DNA of 44,055 nt from Granulosicoccaceae bacterium (lineage in GTDB: Bacteria > Pseudomonadota > Gammaproteobacteria > Granulosicoccales > Granulosicoccaceae): NCBI GenBank assembly GCA_020629835.1, contig JAHDCO010000030.1, positions 1-44,055 on the forward strand. Reading direction: 5' to 3'. Within the stretch, counting starts at the first letter, position 1; every line of letters starts with the position of its first letter. The notes beneath the pieces were generated by a model, which worked only from the letters and a program-made list of their open reading frames with translations, searched no databases and was not told the origin of the DNA. The position numbers and the translations under genes are program-made. Shown in pieces: positions 1-7,974 of the stretch.

Positions 1-29
1 CAAACCCAAACCCAAACCCAAACCCAAAC
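1..29. repeat. AAACCC hexanucleotide repeat (telomere-like), cut by window edge
   Basis: Four perfect AAACCC units follow the first base, and a fifth decays to AAACT. The array starts at the window edge, so its true length is unknown. The minus strand reads as four GGG runs separated by TTT loops, which fits the general pattern for an intramolecular G-quadruplex. It lies downstream of the minus-strand gene that ends at 89. Whether it does anything (transcription end, replication pause, variable tract) cannot be told from this sequence. Confidence 0.85.
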
Positions 30-88
30 TCGACACACCCAACAGTTTGAATACTCGCTCTATCTTTGTTAGCCATGCCGGTGCGAAG

Positions 89-562
89 TTACCGCCAAGG
101 TGAGGGTAGCGTTGTTGCGCGTTGGTACAGTGGATGAGCGGGGCTACCGTCTGAATTCGCGGCTAGACAACTCAACCTGCCGCTAAAGCGTTTTACCAAG
201 CGTTCATCCTGCGCCAGCCACCGGCCGTCTCGCCCCCAACAAGCAATGATCAACTCAGATGCGTTTACAACGTTGGTGACATGCCGCGTGTTGTATGGCC
301 CGATGGGGTCGGCAGCGGCTTTAAGTTCCTTGGGGTATGGCGTTCTGAACGCGAACAAATTGACCACACTGAGTGCATTGAAACCCCAACGCTGGCTGAA
401 GTCCATGCATCGCCTGATGGTCGGGTCATCCACTCGATGATCCGCGGTTGATGGGTTCAAGCCAATGAAGGTAACGCGGCGTTCGGTTTTGCCGTCGTCC
501 CATCGCCGGTTAAGTGCATAACGGAAGGTGCCGCATCGGGAGAACGAGGCAGTTCTGTGCAC
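89..562 (-). CDS. DUF1643-type protein of unknown function
   Basis: The core reads FRYALNRRW, then FIGLNPSTAD with a following DDPTIRRC, then VVNLFAFRTPYP, a CWGRDGR segment and a C-terminal HPLY. From memory these are the conserved blocks of the DUF1643 family of small cytosolic proteins, whose biochemical activity is not known to me. The reading frame stays open upstream to a GTG at 704-706, but those extra 48 residues resemble no family member. I prefer the GTG at 560-562, which gives 157 residues, close to the usual length. No convincing ribosome site supports either start. It is not obviously co-transcribed with the aquaporin gene upstream, from which it is separated by about 260 bases (or about 120 bases if the upstream start is used). 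Confidence 0.75.
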   Translation of the reverse strand: MHRTASFSRCGTFRYALNRRWDDGKTERRVTFIGLNPSTADHRVDDPTIRRCMDFSQRWGFNALSVVNLFAFRTPYPKELKAAADPIGPYNTRHVTNVVNASELIIACWGRDGRWLAQDERLVKRFSGRLSCLAANSDGSPAHPLYQRATTLPSPWR

Positions 563-823
563 TTGCAGTGGCGGGGAGCTGGTAATCACGGGCAGATACG
601 TACGTCGAAGCAGGGAATAGGTCAGTGGATAAAACTGCGAGCACGACACTGCGGTATACGTGAGTGAATTGCAAGTACCTAAACGAAAAACTGACCCAAC
701 AACCACGCGATGAAAGCCGTGACTGCCGGGCCAGTTGTTTATGGTTCAGGCGGGTATCTAATCAGGTGTCTGGAAAATAGACACACGCGAACCCTCGCAT
801 TGCATTCGCATGGCGTTACTAAT

Positions 824-1633
824 TTAAGACTCTACCGCTTTGCGACTGGTACCTGCTGAAGCATCTGTACGCACAATGTCCTCATCCAAGTCAGCGTTTG
901 AGTCTAAGCACACGCGGTAGAAAATGGCACCGATGATCGCTCCAGCAATAGGTGCTGCCCAGAACAACCATAATTGTTGCATCGGAACGGTGACACCCTC
1001 ACCAAACATCGTGGCAATCAAAGCCTGAGAGGTTGAACGTGCAGGATTGACACTGGTGTTGGTGACGGGGATGCTGATGAAGTGAATCAGCGTCAAACAC
1101 AGGCCGATCGCCAAGCCACCCATAGCAGCGGAAGCCCGCTTTGCCGTTGCACCCATAATCACAACCAGGAATACGGCGGTCAACACGACTTCAACCAACA
1201 GGGCGGCCAAAAAGCTGTAACCACCGGGCGAACCTTCCGTCCCGTAGCCGTTGGTGGCAAAGGTGCCAGCACCTGGTGTGATGGCAAACCCTTCCTGACC
1301 ACTAGCGATTACGAAGACCAGATAACCGGCAATGGTTGCACCAATCACTTGCGCAATGATGTAGCCAACAGCTTGGGTAGCGGGGAAGCGACCACCGAAG
1401 ACTAAACCCAATGTGACTGCGGGATTAAAGTGCCCACCGGAAACGTGGCCAACTGCATAGGCAGCGGATAAGACCGTGAGACCGAAAGCCAGACTGACAC
1501 CGATGAACCCTAGCCCTAAACTGGTTCCGTTATCACCAGTGCCGTAGAAAGCGGCGAGTACAGCAGAGCCACAACCTCCCAGTACTAACCAAAAGGTTCC
1601 GAATGTTTCAGCAGCGAGTGCTCTTCCATACAT
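824..1633 (-). CDS. aqpZ: Aquaporin (MIP family water channel, AqpZ-like)
   Basis: A six-helix inner-membrane channel of 269 residues. Both NPA boxes are present, at N70-A72 (in [12 protein letters not shown]) and N196-A198 (in NTSVNPARS). The predicted aromatic/arginine filter is F50, H184, T193 and R199, with the same spacing as F43, H174, T183 and R189 of E. coli AqpZ. This points to a strict water channel rather than a glycerol facilitator. The protein is longer than E. coli AqpZ because of an enlarged loop after helix 3 (about residues 112-138) and a polar C-terminal tail after about 245. The ATG is preceded by AAGAGGAA, a good ribosome site. The gene is probably a single transcription unit. 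A short imperfect hairpin without a T-run (766-784) lies beyond its stop codon. Confidence 0.93.
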   Translation of the reverse strand: MYGRALAAETFGTFWLVLGGCGSAVLAAFYGTGDNGTSLGLGFIGVSLAFGLTVLSAAYAVGHVSGGHFNPAVTLGLVFGGRFPATQAVGYIIAQVIGATIAGYLVFVIASGQEGFAITPGAGTFATNGYGTEGSPGGYSFLAALLVEVVLTAVFLVVIMGATAKRASAAMGGLAIGLCLTLIHFISIPVTNTSVNPARSTSQALIATMFGEGVTVPMQQLWLFWAAPIAGAIIGAIFYRVCLDSNADLDEDIVRTDASAGTSRKAVES

Positions 1634-2279
1634 AATGACGTTCCTCTTAATTCAAATAGCGGTTTACACTTAACGATCGCGTTAAGCGCAAAACCACTAT
1701 AGGTAGTGCAATTGTTACAAACAGAGAATTGTTGGCTTATAGCAATCGTCGCTAATAGAAAAGTGCAGTGCACCGATGACTTTGTTACAAACTATGTATG
1801 CACACGCGAACATCGGCTCGATTAAAAATTGATCAAAAAACTAATTGAAAATACATGAAATAATTTCTAAGTTGGGAGCAGAATGACGAGTGTATTTCGT
1901 TAAAAAGAGGCATTCTTTTGCGGTATTTTTTGGTGTTTTTTACATTTCGTAAGTTATCTATGAATACGCTTAAGTGGTGGGTGCTGCAAAATTTATTACA
2001 TAGAAAGAAAATACATAAATTCATTGATGGCTTAACTAAAACTGTTCCGGTACTACCTAGCCAGATTGAAAATGTAAAACAGTGTTTATCGATGCTTGTT
2101 TGCTCAAAGAACGTATATTCGCAGCGGCTAATTTATACAAAGGTATAAGCTTAGAGTCGCGTCTTATATTTCATCTGGGCTATTCATTTTGGGAATTTGC
2201 AACCGGTCATAATTAGAACCGTACTGCGTGAGTTGAACAGGCTTTTAAGAGTTAATTTTCAGCGAGCTAAAGCAAGAAT

Positions 2280-2309
2280 AAAAACAAAAACAAAAACAAA
2301 AACAAAAAC
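2280..2309. repeat. (AAAAAC)5 hexanucleotide tandem repeat
   Basis: Five perfect AAAAAC units are followed by degenerate A-rich units to about 2331. One reading frame encodes alternating Lys-Thr, then Lys-Arg, but that frame has no supported start or family and is probably not a protein. Such short tandem arrays can change length by slippage. No gene or promoter sits clearly next to it. Confidence 0.85.
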
Positions 2310-2540
2310 AAAACGAAAGCGAAAACAAAAAATGAAGATGGCGACACACGAAGTCTTTGACATAACAAACTTCGGTACGGGTGATAATTATCGTGCGGCG
2401 ACTGCGGCCAGGTACTGAAGCGCTGAATCTGTGTTGGTTACTTGCAGATCGCAAAGAACACTAAGATTAGTAACGTACCGCCCCTCCGTCTTAAGAGACG
2501 CGTGGGAAGCATTGATGGGAGCCAAACGTTTGGTGGGATG

Positions 2541-2565
2541 CCCCGACAGCGAACGGCTGCCGGGG
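2541..2565 (-). terminator. GC-rich hairpin downstream of ssrA (possible terminator)
   Basis: On the minus strand CCCCGGCAGC and GCTGTCGGGG form a ten-pair stem with one G-U pair and a CGTTC loop. It begins 6 bases beyond the CCA end of the tmRNA. No T-run follows, so it is not a standard intrinsic terminator. It could instead be a processing or stability hairpin that protects the precursor until 3' trimming. Confidence 0.45.
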
Positions 2566-2571
2566 TGAGTT

Positions 2572-2946
2572 TGGTGGAGCAGGGGGGAGTCGAACCCCCG
2601 TCCGAAAGCACTCTGCCTTTGGTACTACATGCTTAGTTTAGTCATTGGCTTTAATCTTCTAACCGAGGACTAGCACCCTGAAAGAAGACGAGCTCATTAT
2701 TTATTTAGCGATCCAGTGCAAGAGCGGCCCTTCACGCGATCCTGTGGCTGTTGCCCCAAGGTCCGAGTCACAGGCAAAACGGACACAAGGGTAGAACTGA
2801 ACAACTAGACGTTAAGGTCTAATTATGCAGCCAATGCGTAGTTGTCGTCGTTGGCAACTATAAGTTATCAGCTGGTTTAACGAGGTAATCTGATCCTCGG
2901 CATGCACCTCAGGGTTTGTCACTCCCGTCGAAGCCATGTCTGCCCC
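2572..2946 (-). ncRNA. ssrA: tmRNA (transfer-messenger RNA)
   Basis: This RNA rescues ribosomes stalled on broken messages and tags the nascent protein for degradation. The 5' end reads GGGGCAGACATGGCTTCGACG and the 3' end CTGCTCCACCA. GGGGCAG pairs with CTGCTCC as the seven-pair acceptor stem, with one G-U pair, and the CCA is encoded. The T-arm GGGGGTTCGACTCCCCC is intact, as is the conserved GGTGCATGCCGAGG segment near the 5' end. The length of 375 bases is normal for a one-piece gammaproteobacterial tmRNA. It is divergent from purL. The 3' end at 2572 is fixed by the CCA and the 5' end at 2946 by the acceptor stem. Confidence 0.97.
2823..2855 (-). CDS. ssrA: tmRNA proteolysis tag ANDDNYALAA
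   Basis: Inside the tmRNA the resume codon GCC is preceded by TAGTT, the usual context. The frame then reads ANDDNYALAA and stops at TAA. It differs from the E. coli tag ANDENYALAA only at the fourth residue (Asp for Glu). The final LAA is the ClpX recognition end and the N-terminal AND part is where SspB binds, so ClpXP and SspB targeting are expected to be conserved. Confidence 0.95.
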   Translation of the reverse strand, partial: ANDDNYALAA

Positions 2947-2970
2947 AGGGGTGTGGAAACACCAGTACGT

Positions 2971-2999
2971 AGTATGAGGTGGGTGGGGCCTAATTACAA
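2971..2999 (-). promoter_or_regulatory. Candidate sigma-70 promoter of ssrA
   Basis: On the minus strand TTGTAA (2994-2999) and CATACT (2971-2976) are separated by exactly 17 bases. Each matches the consensus hexamers at four of six positions. Transcription from here would start about 15-20 bases upstream of the mature 5' end, which fits the known need for 5' trimming of tmRNA by RNase P. Confidence 0.45.
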
Positions 3000-3187
3000 G
3001 GCACCTCGGATTGTGTTCGGGGCTGCATTCCACGGTGGCGTGCAAGTAGGTGGAACTCGCGCCCTGAAGCTCTCAGCGGCGACCCTGTGGGGCCTATCCA
3101 ATCAGACAGACTGAATTTCCACTCGCCCCCTTGGAACGCCCATCGGCAGTGGTTACCATGCGCACTGTTTCACACTGGGATCCGTTG

Positions 3188-6100
3188 ATGCTCTGCTTGT
3201 CCGGTTCATCCGCTTTATCGAGTTTTCGCGTCGACGGCTTGCTGGAGCGCTTGCGTGTTGTTGACGATTCGATCACGCGGGTCTCAATGACGCACGTTTA
3301 TTTAGCGGACATCGCGGATTCCGGAAATTGGTCGGACCGGGATCAGGCGGTTTTGATGGATTTGGTCGGCGCTAGCGCGGTGGTGGACGTATCCACTGAC
3401 GACGCTATGGCGTCCTTGTATGTTGTTCCTCGGCTGGGAACGGTTTCGCCCTGGTCTTCGAAAGCAACCGACATTTGCCACGCGGCGGGCTTGGCTGGGT
3501 TGGCGCGGGTAGAGCTCGGTCGCTGCGTTCGGCTATGGCGCGAGGCGTCGATGGTGCAAGCCTCTGATGTATCAGACGCATTATCAGCTGAGCTGCACGA
3601 CCGCATGGTGGAGAGTACCTTAAGCACACTGACCAGCGCTGAGGCCTTGTTTGAGCACGGTGAGCCGCAACCCTTGAGTACGGTTCCGGTCATCGCTGAA
3701 GGTGCTAGCGCTTTAGAAGCTGCGGATGCGCGATTGGGGTTGGCGTTATCCCCGGATGAAGTGAGCTACCTGGTTTCCAGTTTTGAACAGCTCGAACGGG
3801 ACCCTACCGATGCCGAATTGATGATGTTTGCTCAGGCAAACTCAGAGCACTGCCGGCATAAAATCTTCAACGCACAATGGACGCTGGATGGGGTTGAGCA
3901 ACCGCTGTCATTGTTCGGCATGATCCGCAACACCGCCAAAGTGACCAACACCGGATTGCTGTCGGCGTATCACGACAATGCAGCGGTGATCGAGGGCTAT
4001 ACCGCGTCTCGCTGGTTACCGGACGCCAGCGGCGGGTACACGACGTTTAAAGAACCCACCCACATCCAGATTAAAGTTGAAACGCATAACCATCCCACTG
4101 CCATCTCACCATTTCCGGGCGCGGCTACCGGTGCAGGTGGTGAAATTCGTGATGAAGGCGCAACGGGCAACGGGTCAAAACCTAAAGCAGGTTTGTGTGG
4201 GTTTACCGTTTCTAATTTAGAAATCCCCGGTTGGGAACAACCGTGGGAACGAACCATCGGCAAACCGGATCGCATCGCTAGTGCTCTGGACATCATGATC
4301 GACGGGCCGATTGGGGCAGCAGCATTTAATAACGAGTTCGGCCGGCCCAATTTAGCCGGATACTTCCGCACCTACTGCGAACAGTTTGACGATCAGGCTC
4401 GCGGTTATCACAAACCGATCATGATCGCCGGTGGCCTGGGCAACATTCGCCCGGGCAACATTGATAAAAAGCCGATTGTTGAAGGCGCGGTGTTGGTTGT
4501 ACTGGGTGGCCCGTCTATGCAGATTGGGTTGGGCGGAGGCGCGGCATCTTCGGTAGCCAGCGGTAACCTGGATGCCGAATTGGATTTTGCTTCTGTGCAG
4601 CGCGGTAACCCGGAAATGCAACGCCGCTGTCAGGAGGTGTTGGACCGTTGCATCGCGTTGGGTGATGACTCTCCCATTTTGTCGATGCACGATGTGGGCG
4701 CAGGTGGAATCTCAAACGCGTTACCCGAACTTATTAACGATGCGGGCATGGGTGGTCTGATTGAGTTGCGCGCGGTACTTAATGATGAGCCGTCCATGAC
4801 GCCACTGGCGCTGTGGTGTAACGAATCACAAGAGCGCTACGTGTTAGCGGTCAATGCCGAAAAGCTGGATGAGTTCGAAGCCTTGTGTGCTCGCGAAAAT
4901 TGCCTGTATGCACTGGTGGGTGAAGCTACACGCGAACAACATATCGTGGTCAACGATAAACACTTTAATAACAAACCGGTGGACTTACCGCTGAACGTGT
5001 TGCTGGGTAAGCCACCTAAGCTAGCTATTACAGCCAATCACCAAACGCCTGCGACCAAGGCGTTTAGTTCATCCAACGTATCACTGGATGACTGTGTTCA
5101 GCGCGTGTTACAGCTACCATCGGTGGCGTGTAAAAACTTTTTGATCACGATTGGTGACCGCACGGTGACCGGGCTGGTTGTTCGGGATCAGATGGTGGGT
5201 CCGTGGCAGATGCCGGTGGCGGATGCGGCCGTTACCGCGGCCGACTATGTGGGTTTTACTGGTGAAGCGATGGCGATGGGCGAACGATCCCCAGTGGCTG
5301 TAATCGATGCGGCTGCCTCAGCCAAGTTAGCCATTGGGGAGGCCATTACAAACTTAGCCTGTGTGCATGTGGGGTCTATCAGCAATATTAAGTTGTCCGC
5401 CAATTGGATGGCCTCAGCGGGTAACCGACCAGATGATGCGGATCTATTTGATGCGGTGCATGCTGTTGGTATGGAACTGGCGCCGGCCTTAGGTTTGGCC
5501 ATTCCAGTGGGTAAAGACTCGTTGTCCATGCGCACCCAATGGTCGGATGGCGAACAGGAACGCATCGTTACCGCGCCAATCTCGGTAGTTATTAGTGCGT
5601 TCGCGCCAGTTGAAGATGTGCGCCGTGTGGTGACCCCAGAGCTACGTCAAGACTGTGGGGCGACTGAACTGCTGTTAATCGATTTGGGGTTAGGTAAAAA
5701 CCGCTTGGGAGGTTCTGCGCTTACGCAGGTGCATAACGCCACTGGCACAGTCGCGCCAACGGTGGACGATGCTGAATTACTAAAAGGGTTTCATAACGCA
5801 CTGCAAGCACTGCATGAACACGGGTTGTTATTGGCCTATCACGATCGTTCTGACGGTGGTTTGTTTGTCACCCTGGCAGAAATGGCGTTCGCAGGGAATG
5901 TTGGTTTAACCATCCAGATTCAATCCTTATCGCAGGATGCCGTCGCGGCTTTATTTAATGAAGAACTGGGTGCGGTTCTGCAAATACGTCAGTCGCAGTA
6001 CGCTGAAGTGATGGCTGTGCTGGAGCAGGCGGGGCTAGGCGATGCATTGCATACGATCGGTACGCTAAACACCGAAAAACAGTTGCTCATCCAATCCGGT

Positions 6101-7069
6101 CGCACCGTACTGTTTAGCGACACCATTAGCGCGTTACGCACCGCCTGGTGGCAAACCAGTTACCAAATGCAAAAGCGACGCGATAACCCCGCGTGCGCAG
6201 AAGCTGAACTACAGTGCATCAGTCGGGAGGACGACCCGGGTATTACTCCGGTGGTTACGTTTGATCCGCAACAGTCGGTGTTGGACACGCCAGGCATTTT
6301 AAGCCACAAGCCGAAAGTTGCCATACTGCGTGAACAAGGCGTAAACAGCCACGTTGAAATGGCAGCGTGTTTTTCTGCCGCTGGCTTTGAACCACTGGAT
6401 GTGCATGTAAACGATTTGGTGCACGGCAACGTGTCATTTGACGACGTGAAAGGCTTGGTGGCCTGTGGCGGTTTTTCATACGGCGATGTCTTAGGTGCCG
6501 GTGGCGGTTGGGCAAAACGCGTTTTATACACACCAAAATTAAAAGATGTGTTCGCTGAATTTTTCCATCGGAGCGACACATTCAGTTTAGGCGTCTGCAA
6601 TGGCTGCCAGATGATGTCGCAGTTAAAGTCATTGGTGCCTGGTGCTGAGCATTGGCCGAGCTTTGAACGCAATGCATCCGAACAGTACGAGGCGCGTTTA
6701 TCTACGGTAGAAATTTACGAATCGCCGTCGGTGTTATTGACCGATATGGCAGGCTCACGATTGCCTGTTGCGGTTGCGCACGGGGAAGGGCGCGTTCAAT
6801 TGAACGCACCAGATCAGTTGCAGAAACTGCAAGTGGCTGTTGGATTCGTGGATAACCATGGGCATATGACAGAGCAATACCCGTTAAATCCTAACGGCTC
6901 GCCTCATGGGATTACTGGCGTGTGTTCAAATGATGGCCGCGCTACGATACTGATGCCTCATCCGGAACGCGTCGCACGCAGCGTTACACACTCGTGGAAG
7001 CCCCCTCAATGGGGAGAGCGTGGGCCCTGGTCTCGCTTATTCGACAACGCTCGTGTGTACGTGTCGTGA
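3188..7069 (+). CDS. purL: Phosphoribosylformylglycinamidine synthase (single-chain PurL)
   Basis: Catalyses the fourth step of purine synthesis, FGAR + glutamine + ATP to FGAM, in the cytosol. The order is typical of the long form: N-terminal domain, two AIRS-like ATP domains (THNHPTAISPFPGAATGAGGE, FNNEFGRP, HDVGAGG, later HDRSDGG), and a C-terminal class I glutaminase with the nucleophile C1137 in LGVCNGCQMM and a terminal MPHPERV. I start at the ATG 3188 because MLCLSGSSALSSFRV aligns with the E. coli start and gives 1293 residues (E. coli about 1295). The frame also offers ATG 3158 and TTG 3131, neither with a strong ribosome site. It is divergent from ssrA and overlaps the next gene by four bases (GTGA). 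No PurR-type operator was recognised upstream. Confidence 0.97.
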   Translation: MLCLSGSSALSSFRVDGLLERLRVVDDSITRVSMTHVYLADIADSGNWSDRDQAVLMDLVGASAVVDVSTDDAMASLYVVPRLGTVSPWSSKATDICHAAGLAGLARVELGRCVRLWREASMVQASDVSDALSAELHDRMVESTLSTLTSAEALFEHGEPQPLSTVPVIAEGASALEAADARLGLALSPDEVSYLVSSFEQLERDPTDAELMMFAQANSEHCRHKIFNAQWTLDGVEQPLSLFGMIRNTAKVTNTGLLSAYHDNAAVIEGYTASRWLPDASGGYTTFKEPTHIQIKVETHNHPTAISPFPGAATGAGGEIRDEGATGNGSKPKAGLCGFTVSNLEIPGWEQPWERTIGKPDRIASALDIMIDGPIGAAAFNNEFGRPNLAGYFRTYCEQFDDQARGYHKPIMIAGGLGNIRPGNIDKKPIVEGAVLVVLGGPSMQIGLGGGAASSVASGNLDAELDFASVQRGNPEMQRRCQEVLDRCIALGDDSPILSMHDVGAGGISNALPELINDAGMGGLIELRAVLNDEPSMTPLALWCNESQERYVLAVNAEKLDEFEALCARENCLYALVGEATREQHIVVNDKHFNNKPVDLPLNVLLGKPPKLAITANHQTPATKAFSSSNVSLDDCVQRVLQLPSVACKNFLITIGDRTVTGLVVRDQMVGPWQMPVADAAVTAADYVGFTGEAMAMGERSPVAVIDAAASAKLAIGEAITNLACVHVGSISNIKLSANWMASAGNRPDDADLFDAVHAVGMELAPALGLAIPVGKDSLSMRTQWSDGEQERIVTAPISVVISAFAPVEDVRRVVTPELRQDCGATELLLIDLGLGKNRLGGSALTQVHNATGTVAPTVDDAELLKGFHNALQALHEHGLLLAYHDRSDGGLFVTLAEMAFAGNVGLTIQIQSLSQDAVAALFNEELGAVLQIRQSQYAEVMAVLEQAGLGDALHTIGTLNTEKQLLIQSGRTVLFSDTISALRTAWWQTSYQMQKRRDNPACAEAELQCISREDDPGITPVVTFDPQQSVLDTPGILSHKPKVAILREQGVNSHVEMAACFSAAGFEPLDVHVNDLVHGNVSFDDVKGLVACGGFSYGDVLGAGGGWAKRVLYTPKLKDVFAEFFHRSDTFSLGVCNGCQMMSQLKSLVPGAEHWPSFERNASEQYEARLSTVEIYESPSVLLTDMAGSRLPVAVAHGEGRVQLNAPDQLQKLQVAVGFVDNHGHMTEQYPLNPNGSPHGITGVCSNDGRATILMPHPERVARSVTHSWKPPQWGERGPWSRLFDNARVYVS

Positions 7070-7974
7070 GTACATCGATATCCACGGCCGATGCCATTGC
7101 CCGTTACATCGCGGTTCGGCATCGATTGCCGCAGGCGCCACAGCCTGCGAAAACAACCTACGTTAATAACTTATCCGACTTGGTTGATGAGTTCGATTTG
7201 TTTGTACTAGACGGTTTCGGTGTGCTGAACGTCGGTGCGGATCCCGTGCCTGGTGCCACCGAGCGGGTCAACAGTTTGCGAGATGCAGGCAAACAGATGG
7301 TGGTACTAACCAACGGCGCAACAGCACCGACTTCGGTTACCGTTGAAAAGTACTTGAAGTGGGGTATGCACTTTGAACCCATGGCGGTGGTATCAAGCCG
7401 GGATGCTCTGCTTCAGGCGTTGCAGGATGATAAGTACGTGAAAAAACGCTGGGGTGTAGCAGCGACATCGTTTGCAGCTGTGGATACCATGCCAGGCCTT
7501 TGCCATCTACTGGAAGATGACGACGCAGCTTATGAGGCTTGCGATGGCTTCATTTTATTAAGTGCCCTGGATTGGACCGAGCAGCGCCAAAAACGATTAG
7601 TACAGGCTCTGCAGAAAAGCCCACGGCCGGTGCTGGTTGGTAACCCGGATCTGGTAGCCCCACGCCCGGAAGGGTTATCGTTAGAACCGGGTTGGTACGC
7701 ACATCGGTTGGCTGATGAACTGGGTATTGAGCCTGTGTTCTACGGCAAGCCGTTTAAGAATGCCTTTGATGTGGTAACACAGCGTTTTCCAGATTATGAA
7801 CCGCACCGGATAGCGATGGTCGGCGACTCGCCACATACGGATATTCTTGGCGGTGCGGGTGCAGGTTGGCGTACGGTGCTGATTCACGACCATGGATTGT
7901 GTAAAGGCCACGATGTAGAAACAGTTTTTTCAAACGCCGGAATTCGCGCGGATTTTGTCGCCAATACCACCTGA
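7066..7974 (+). CDS. HAD superfamily IIA (NagD-like) phosphatase-like protein
   Basis: A cytosolic HAD-fold protein of 302 residues. The nucleophile motif reads FVLDGFGVLN with D49, followed by the capped-subfamily pieces VVLTNGA (motif II), FYGKPFKNAF (motif III lysine) and MVGDSPHTDILGG (motif IV). The usual second aspartate of motif I (DxD), the general acid/base in most HAD phosphatases, is F51 here. This occurs in some HAD-IIA subgroups, so activity is likely but the substrate is unknown. The GTG start at 7066 overlaps the purL stop as GTGA, so translation is probably coupled. An open frame continues upstream to 6994, but only inside purL. The 3' end overlaps the convergent kinase gene by 45 bases. 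A role in sugar-phosphate or nucleotide housekeeping is only a guess from purL linkage. Confidence 0.85.
   Translation: MSTSISTADAIARYIAVRHRLPQAPQPAKTTYVNNLSDLVDEFDLFVLDGFGVLNVGADPVPGATERVNSLRDAGKQMVVLTNGATAPTSVTVEKYLKWGMHFEPMAVVSSRDALLQALQDDKYVKKRWGVAATSFAAVDTMPGLCHLLEDDDAAYEACDGFILLSALDWTEQRQKRLVQALQKSPRPVLVGNPDLVAPRPEGLSLEPGWYAHRLADELGIEPVFYGKPFKNAFDVVTQRFPDYEPHRIAMVGDSPHTDILGGAGAGWRTVLIHDHGLCKGHDVETVFSNAGIRADFVANTT

Larger units (their letters stand above)
1634..2571. other. Gene-poor AT-rich spacer between aqpZ and ssrA
   Basis: I see no convincing gene in these 938 bases. Roughly 1780-2340 is clearly more AT-rich than the rest of the window. The short open frames there (for example 1918-2148) have no recognisable family motif and no ribosome site. 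A fragment at about 2105-2215 can be read as a peptide containing LGYS, faintly like the end of an AraC-type DNA-binding domain, but it is interrupted by stops and too short to call. The stretch also holds the AAAAAC array (2280-2309), a perfect 12-base palindrome CCAAACGTTTGG (2522-2533) and the hairpin beyond ssrA. It may be a decayed insertion next to the tmRNA 3' end, a frequent integration site, but no integrase or repeated tmRNA end is visible. Confidence 0.5.

Noticed and set aside
1082-1405. 107-codon frame opposite aqpZ
   Set aside because: A shadow of the aquaporin gene, whose NPA motifs make the minus strand the true coding strand.
1918-2148. Open frame of 76 codons in the AT-rich spacer
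   Set aside because: No ribosome site, no family motif, composition like the surrounding non-coding DNA.
2105-2215. Peptide with LGYS resembling the end of an AraC-type domain
   Set aside because: Only a few residues match, it is closed by a stop and has no start; not enough to call a pseudogene.
2197-2418. Lys-Thr repeat reading frame across the AAAAAC array
   Set aside because: The protein is just the translation of a short tandem repeat with no supported start.
2442-2636. Plus-strand open frame running into the tmRNA gene
   Set aside because: It overlaps the end of ssrA on the opposite strand and has no protein-family support.
3131-3187. Upstream starts for purL (TTG 3131, ATG 3158)
   Set aside because: Residues before MLCLSGSSALSSF have no counterpart in family members; ATG 3158 remains possible.
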